Below are positions 59,917 to 64,000 of a DNA stretch of 64,000 nt, one piece after another; position 1 is the stretch's first letter, and every line of letters begins with the position of its first letter. Both the position numbers and the translations under genes were made by a program. A model generated the notes under the pieces. The model was not told the origin of the DNA, searched no databases, and worked only from the letters and a program-made list of their open reading frames with translations. The stretch comes from Parapedobacter pyrenivorans (GTDB taxonomy: Bacteria > Bacteroidota > Bacteroidia > Sphingobacteriales > Sphingobacteriaceae), in NCBI RefSeq assembly GCF_014636865.1, contig NZ_BMER01000001.1, positions 608,718 through 672,717 on the forward strand, in the 5' to 3' direction.

Positions 59917-61761
59917 TTATTCAAGGGTGATATGAAATACAAATGTAGCCTGTACCGTTTGGCCCGGCTCGTATTCATATACCAACGCCTGGTTGATGAT
60001 GTATGTATGATTTGTAGTCGCCTGGCCGGGATACTGCCCAATGGTAAACACCTGGGTACTTTCATTGAATTCCGAAAATACCCGTGCGCCCGCACCCCAA
60101 GCAATGACGTCTCCCACGGAGTCGAACCAGTGCCCGTAGCCATTGGCTGTTGTCATCGCATTCAGTCCGCCATCGCTTTCCACGGCATAGAACGTGATTT
60201 CATCACCCAGCATATCCGTGATCTGACTCGGCTGCAACACGAATGCCCTAGCGAGTGCGGATTGATCGACGGCTACCGTCGTGCCGGAATAGTTTACCGT
60301 GTCGCGAGGGAAACTGACATTGAAGGTAAACGTGGTATCTCGCGGTTCGTCGTCATCGAATGTGAGGTATCCGATGACTTCGGTATTGGTAACCTTGATC
60401 TGGTAGGGCCATTGCTCGTCGTTGGCCTCGTCCTCATCCCAGGCATGCGGGGCATAGGATGTGGGGGCGCCGGTGACGACAAAGAATAGCCGGTCACACC
60501 CTACCGGCACCGTAAAGGAAGCCATGCCAGTTGCACCACTGTGCATATCGCCATACACGCGCGTGCCATTTTGCAGCAATGCCACGTAGCCATAGCGCCA
60601 GCCTGCGCGGGCAGGATCGGCTATCGGATTGAAGCCGGGCTCCGCTGTCAATCCAGTAAAATCGATTGAAACCACTGTGCCTGCAGCTGGCACCTCCAAG
60701 GGTATGATGTTATACCCCGTTGTGCCGGGTGCACGTTCGTAAGTAACACACAGGCTGCCATCGCCAAGCACGGTAAACTTGTAGGTCAATGCCCCGATGT
60801 AATCGCTCCCTAAGCTACGCAGTGGATCAATATCCCATGTAGCATACTTGGTTGCCATATCGTAAATCTCCTCATTGAACTGTACATCGGAAATACCGGT
60901 GATGCGCTTATACGCTTGAATCGGATCTTCAGGTTGTACGGCCTCACGCCATACCCTGCCGACGATATCCAGCCCATATTTATCCACCCAATAATGGTGG
61001 ATAAAATAGTTGGCGTAGCGGTACCATTCATGGAATTGATGCCGGTGATAGTTTTCGGCATAAACGGAGAAGTGATGCGATTCGAAATTTTCCAACGGAT
61101 AGCTTTGATGGGCCTGCCACTGGGCGGTCTGTTCCCAGAATCCGTTGCCGCCATTGCCCCCGAAACCGTAGCGGAATCCATGCGCACTACCCAGATCGCA
61201 ACGTACTTGGTACTGGAAACTGTGCCCGATTTCATGTGCGATGGTAGCGCCTACCGGCTGCGCGGTATTCGGGCTGATCCATAGTGCGCCGATGACATCG
61301 TCATACCCGCCACCATAAGCCATCCAATCTGTCGTATAATGCAGGAAAATCATCATCTTATACTGGTCCAGCTTCGATTGCCCTACGCCGCGCTCCGCGA
61401 ATTTCAATGTATCGATATTCAGCGCGTAAAATGCCTCGGCTTTTTCCAACAGATCATCGATATCCACACGATACGCAGTCTCCACCGAAGCAGATCCGGG
61501 ATCATGGGTACCATAGCCTTTGCCCCAAAACACCACAAAATGCGTCGAATGCCGACTGCGCTGGTGTGACCAGGTACTGGCATCGTCGTTGAAATCCATA
61601 TCCGAAAACTCGTTTGGCATATACACCGCAAGTGTATCCGTGGGTTCTTCTTCTTCCGCTTCGACTACAGCTACTGGCTTTTTGCAGGAACCTGCAGCCA
61701 ATGCCAGAAAGAGTGCGAAGAACAAATAAGCCGGTCGGATGTTGACTAGTACGTTGACCAT
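59917..61761 (-). CDS. DUF6055-like metallopeptidase lipoprotein with C-terminal DUF4859-like module
   Basis: A 614-aa lipoprotein (lipobox LAAGSC, Cys26). The N-terminal half contains HEIGHSFQ with His176, Glu177 and His180, a zincin-type zinc motif, and Glu210 in GFWEQTAQW as possible third ligand. This resembles DUF6055 family proteins. The middle (about 320-470) is beta-rich. The last 110 residues have GYGHWFDSVGDVIAWGAGAR and FTIGQYPGQATTNHTYIINQ, a module repeated in the two genes upstream. It may be a surface protease or glycoprotein-directed peptidase in a glycan locus. It lies 71 bp behind the next DUF4859 gene. Confidence 0.75.
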   Translation of the reverse strand: MVNVLVNIRPAYLFFALFLALAAGSCKKPVAVVEAEEEEPTDTLAVYMPNEFSDMDFNDDASTWSHQRSRHSTHFVVFWGKGYGTHDPGSASVETAYRVDIDDLLEKAEAFYALNIDTLKFAERGVGQSKLDQYKMMIFLHYTTDWMAYGGGYDDVIGALWISPNTAQPVGATIAHEIGHSFQYQVRCDLGSAHGFRYGFGGNGGNGFWEQTAQWQAHQSYPLENFESHHFSVYAENYHRHQFHEWYRYANYFIHHYWVDKYGLDIVGRVWREAVQPEDPIQAYKRITGISDVQFNEEIYDMATKYATWDIDPLRSLGSDYIGALTYKFTVLGDGSLCVTYERAPGTTGYNIIPLEVPAAGTVVSIDFTGLTAEPGFNPIADPARAGWRYGYVALLQNGTRVYGDMHSGATGMASFTVPVGCDRLFFVVTGAPTSYAPHAWDEDEANDEQWPYQIKVTNTEVIGYLTFDDDEPRDTTFTFNVSFPRDTVNYSGTTVAVDQSALARAFVLQPSQITDMLGDEITFYAVESDGGLNAMTTANGYGHWFDSVGDVIAWGAGARVFSEFNESTQVFTIGQYPGQATTNHTYIINQALVYEYEPGQTVQATFVFHITLE

Positions 61762-61832
61762 TTCCCGATTTTTGATTTTTTTGTAAAAAACGTTTCCGGG
61801 CCGCTACGCTCCGGAAACGCGCTTCAACCAGA

Positions 61833-63227
61833 TTACTCAACCGTAATGTTAAATACGAAAATTACCTGCACGATCCCCGACCCACTATTGTATACCAGGG
61901 ATTGCTTCAGCGTGAAGGTGTCTCCGGCAAAATTCCGGTCGGGAAACTGCCCGATATTAAACACCCAGTCGTTGATTTTTAATTCGGAATACAACCTTGC
62001 CCCATCTCCCCAATTGAGTGCATTTCCATCGGCTCCAAACCAGTGTCCCGGGGCGGCAGCCGTACTGTTCGGATTAAGCGTACCGTCGGGTTCGATGGCA
62101 TAGTAGGTGATGTCCGAACCCAACTTGCCGACAATCTCGCTGGCAGGTAGTCCAAATACGCCTTCCAGCTCTGTCGGATCGAGGACGGCCGGCGTGGCTG
62201 CATATCCCGCGCCTTCGGGCAGTGTCACATCCCGGGTAATCGTAACGACCTTCGCAACGGAACGTCTAACGGAATTCAACTTAAACCGGATAATATGCGT
62301 TCCGGGTTTATAAAACCTAGCCGTGGTCGCCGTGTTGATGTTTTTTCCGATATCCACCGCATCACCCATGACGCGATAGTTGGCGACGGGGTTATCGGTG
62401 TATTCACTCGCCCCCACGGTGATCCTATTCTTGACCGGATAAACCAATCCTTTAAAATAAGGGTATTCGTAGACGATTGCGGTGTCGGTAAGTTCCTCCG
62501 GATGGAATGGCGACCAATCCGCGAAACTGGGCAACATAGCCCGCCGGATCACTTCACCGTCTGCGGGATTGAAGGGCTCACCCTCTTTATCCAACCACAT
62601 GTAAATGATCTTATTCTCCGCCGATGGGCGGTGCTCGACCGTGACTGAATACTCGCTGCTGGGCATGGTAGTTGTGGCAGACTCCGATCCGATAACGCTG
62701 GTATTGGCCGTTGCCGCAAAAAGCGAATCGGGTTTCATCGGAATGAGATTGATTTCCAGCGCATCTTTATAGATCTTGGTGCCAGATATGTTGCTCACCT
62801 GCAAATCAATCGTATAAACACCTGGCGGGATATCTTCCGTAGCCGGAGAAAAGGTCACCTTGCCGCCGATGCTATTCACACCGATCGCAGGGGCCGAGCT
62901 CATGCCAATCTTTGCGGCAAGCTGTTCCAAGGTAAGGTCTGCGGCACCGACCTCTGCCAAATACACGGAAAACTCTTTGGATACCAAAAACTCAGGCACC
63001 GCGGACCCCGTCGCTTTATTGCGCACTTCGAGCAGCTCCACCTGCATAGGCGTCGAACTGCCATTGGCAATCAACGGGTCCGTACTAATCGATGTTCCCT
63101 GCACCACCTGTATTTGGGCGACACTGTACCTTAAATGGTCATTTAGGTATCCGATCTGCTCCGGTTTGCACGCTTGCATGAGTACAAACGGAACCAGTAT
63201 CAATCGCCATAATTTTCTCGATTTCAT
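61833..63227 (-). CDS. lipoprotein with DUF5007/DUF1735-like N-terminus and C-terminal DUF4859-like module
   Basis: A 464-aa lipoprotein (Cys20 in LMQACKPEQ). The N-terminal part (about 25-170) is a beta-sandwich of the kind found in surface glycan-binding proteins encoded with SusC/SusD; I cannot tell DUF5007 from DUF1735 with certainty. A middle beta domain follows, and the C-terminal 110 residues hold DITYYAIEPDGTLNPNS, GHWFGADGNALNWGDGARLY and NIGQFPDRNFAGDTF. The same module ends the neighbouring genes on both sides. It is 22 bp behind the right-edge gene and on the same strand. The likely role is surface glycan binding, inferred from family context. Confidence 0.72.
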   Translation of the reverse strand: MKSRKLWRLILVPFVLMQACKPEQIGYLNDHLRYSVAQIQVVQGTSISTDPLIANGSSTPMQVELLEVRNKATGSAVPEFLVSKEFSVYLAEVGAADLTLEQLAAKIGMSSAPAIGVNSIGGKVTFSPATEDIPPGVYTIDLQVSNISGTKIYKDALEINLIPMKPDSLFAATANTSVIGSESATTTMPSSEYSVTVEHRPSAENKIIYMWLDKEGEPFNPADGEVIRRAMLPSFADWSPFHPEELTDTAIVYEYPYFKGLVYPVKNRITVGASEYTDNPVANYRVMGDAVDIGKNINTATTARFYKPGTHIIRFKLNSVRRSVAKVVTITRDVTLPEGAGYAATPAVLDPTELEGVFGLPASEIVGKLGSDITYYAIEPDGTLNPNSTAAAPGHWFGADGNALNWGDGARLYSELKINDWVFNIGQFPDRNFAGDTFTLKQSLVYNSGSGIVQVIFVFNITVE

Positions 63228-63249
63228 ATGATTTAAGATTAAATTCCCG

Positions 63250-64000
63250 CTAAATAATGGTCACATTAAATACGAATTCGGCACGGATCTGCTCATTGCT
63301 TCGATTGGTATACACCATGGCTTGTTTGATCGTGTAGGTGTCACCTACGGCAGACCGATCCGGGAATTGCCCGATGGTGAATGTAAACGACGTTGCCGCA
63401 TATTCAGAAAACAGCCGTGCATCCGCACCCCAGGCTACTACATTACCATTGGCTCCGAACCAGTGTCCCGGTGCATTCGCCGTGGAAGTTCCGTTTAATG
63501 TGCCGTCGGGTTCAATGGCATAGAAGACAATCGAACTACCCAGCAAACCCGGTATTTCGTCCGCTTCCACACCGAATGCATCCGCAATCCAAGCACTCGA
63601 CGCCACGACCGAAGCACCGACGTAAGCACTGGCGGGCTTAAATTTGACGCTGTACGTAAAGCGTATCCCGCCATCTTCCAGATCCTCGATGAATGGGCCG
63701 CTATCGGCAGTCGGATTAAAATCGGCGATAAATGTGTGCCGATTCTCCAATACATTCAATATCGTACCCGAAGCCGTCTTTATGCCCGTCGTCTGGCACA
63801 GTACACGGGTATCTGCCAGGTCATTCCGGTCTACCCGTACACTGCCATCAGGTGCTGTGGCATCAGGCTCACCCCGCACCTTGATGTAATACAGATAATA
63901 GACATCCTGGTAAGACCATGCTCCTTGGGGAACCAACTGCTTATTATAGGCAAACCCATTGATCTCCGTGCCGTTATCCATGGTGGTATAATCGGTTTTT
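63250..64000 (-). CDS. surface lipoprotein-type protein with C-terminal DUF4859-like module, 5'-truncated by window edge
   Basis: The frame is open to the right edge; an internal ATG at 63981 is not the start, because the codons before it (KTDYTT) are open and continuous. The visible 250 residues start with a beta-rich segment (YYLYYIKVRGEPDA, NRHTFIADFNPTADSGPFIE) of the kind seen in SusE/F-like or DUF1735-associated proteins. They end with VFYAIEPDGTLNGTS, GHWFGANGNVVAWGADARLF and TIGQFPDRSAVGDTYTIKQA. This is the third copy of the shared module. Upstream genes, probably another SusC/SusD pair, lie outside the window. Confidence 0.75.
   Translation of the reverse strand, partial: KTDYTTMDNGTEINGFAYNKQLVPQGAWSYQDVYYLYYIKVRGEPDATAPDGSVRVDRNDLADTRVLCQTTGIKTASGTILNVLENRHTFIADFNPTADSGPFIEDLEDGGIRFTYSVKFKPASAYVGASVVASSAWIADAFGVEADEIPGLLGSSIVFYAIEPDGTLNGTSTANAPGHWFGANGNVVAWGADARLFSEYAATSFTFTIGQFPDRSAVGDTYTIKQAMVYTNRSNEQIRAEFVFNVTII

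Noticed and set aside
1-64000. CRISPR arrays, tRNA or rRNA genes, insertion sequences, prophage
   Set aside because: I saw no regularly spaced repeats, no clover-leaf with CCA, no transposase or integrase and no phage structural gene; short RNA genes could still be missed by eye.

Overview
The window looks like a chromosomal segment of a glycan-degrading member of the Bacteroidota. I would place it in the Sphingobacteriaceae, perhaps near Parapedobacter because the base composition is roughly balanced for that group, but this is a guess. The phylum call rests on three SusC/SusD outer-membrane pairs (one cut by the left edge), many lipoprotein signal peptides, a Nudix-type arabinose regulator, and promoters of the Bacteroidota TTG...TAnnTTTG kind. 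I saw no rRNA, tRNA, CRISPR array, insertion sequence or phage gene.

Positions 1-15750 form an L-arabinose locus. SusD/SusC, a GH43 endo-arabinanase and a GH97 enzyme run leftward. A divergent Nudix-family regulator (AraR) is followed by araB-araD-araA, a sodium:sugar symporter and a secreted TIM-barrel protein running rightward, and a GalM-type mutarotase closes the block. A 23-bp palindrome, TTAAATGT-N7-ACATTTAA, lies upstream of susC, of GH97/araR, of araB and of a distant susC at 59.6 kb. It is my candidate AraR operator. Next comes a DUF5695-type protein (15939-18704) followed directly by a 5'-truncated GH39 glycosidase remnant.

Positions 19533-36404 hold the most unusual unit. One rightward run encodes an ExuT-like sugar-acid transporter, SusC, SusD, three GH31 glycosidases, a rhamnonate-dehydratase-like enolase-superfamily enzyme, an SDR dehydrogenase and an AraD1/GguC-type FAH-family protein. 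An HTH-cupin regulator and a strong bidirectional terminator follow. There is no sugar kinase, isomerase or aldose dehydrogenase, so I infer that the GH31 enzymes release a sugar acid that is imported and broken down without phosphorylation.

Positions 36423-45704 carry a large ThuA/beta-propeller/HEAT/azurin-like fusion lipoprotein, a Gfo/Idh/MocA oxidoreductase and a TIM-barrel isomerase/epimerase on the minus strand. A divergent AraC-type regulator and a TonB receptor follow. Positions 45808-54945 carry a second DUF5695-like protein and a four-gene leftward operon (226-aa unknown protein, STN-type TonB receptor, DUF4249 lipoprotein, MG2-like protein). Positions 55019-59611 are the third SusD/SusC pair. 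From 59917 to the right edge, three consecutive leftward genes share a DUF4859-like C-terminal module, and one of them also carries an HEIGH metallopeptidase domain.
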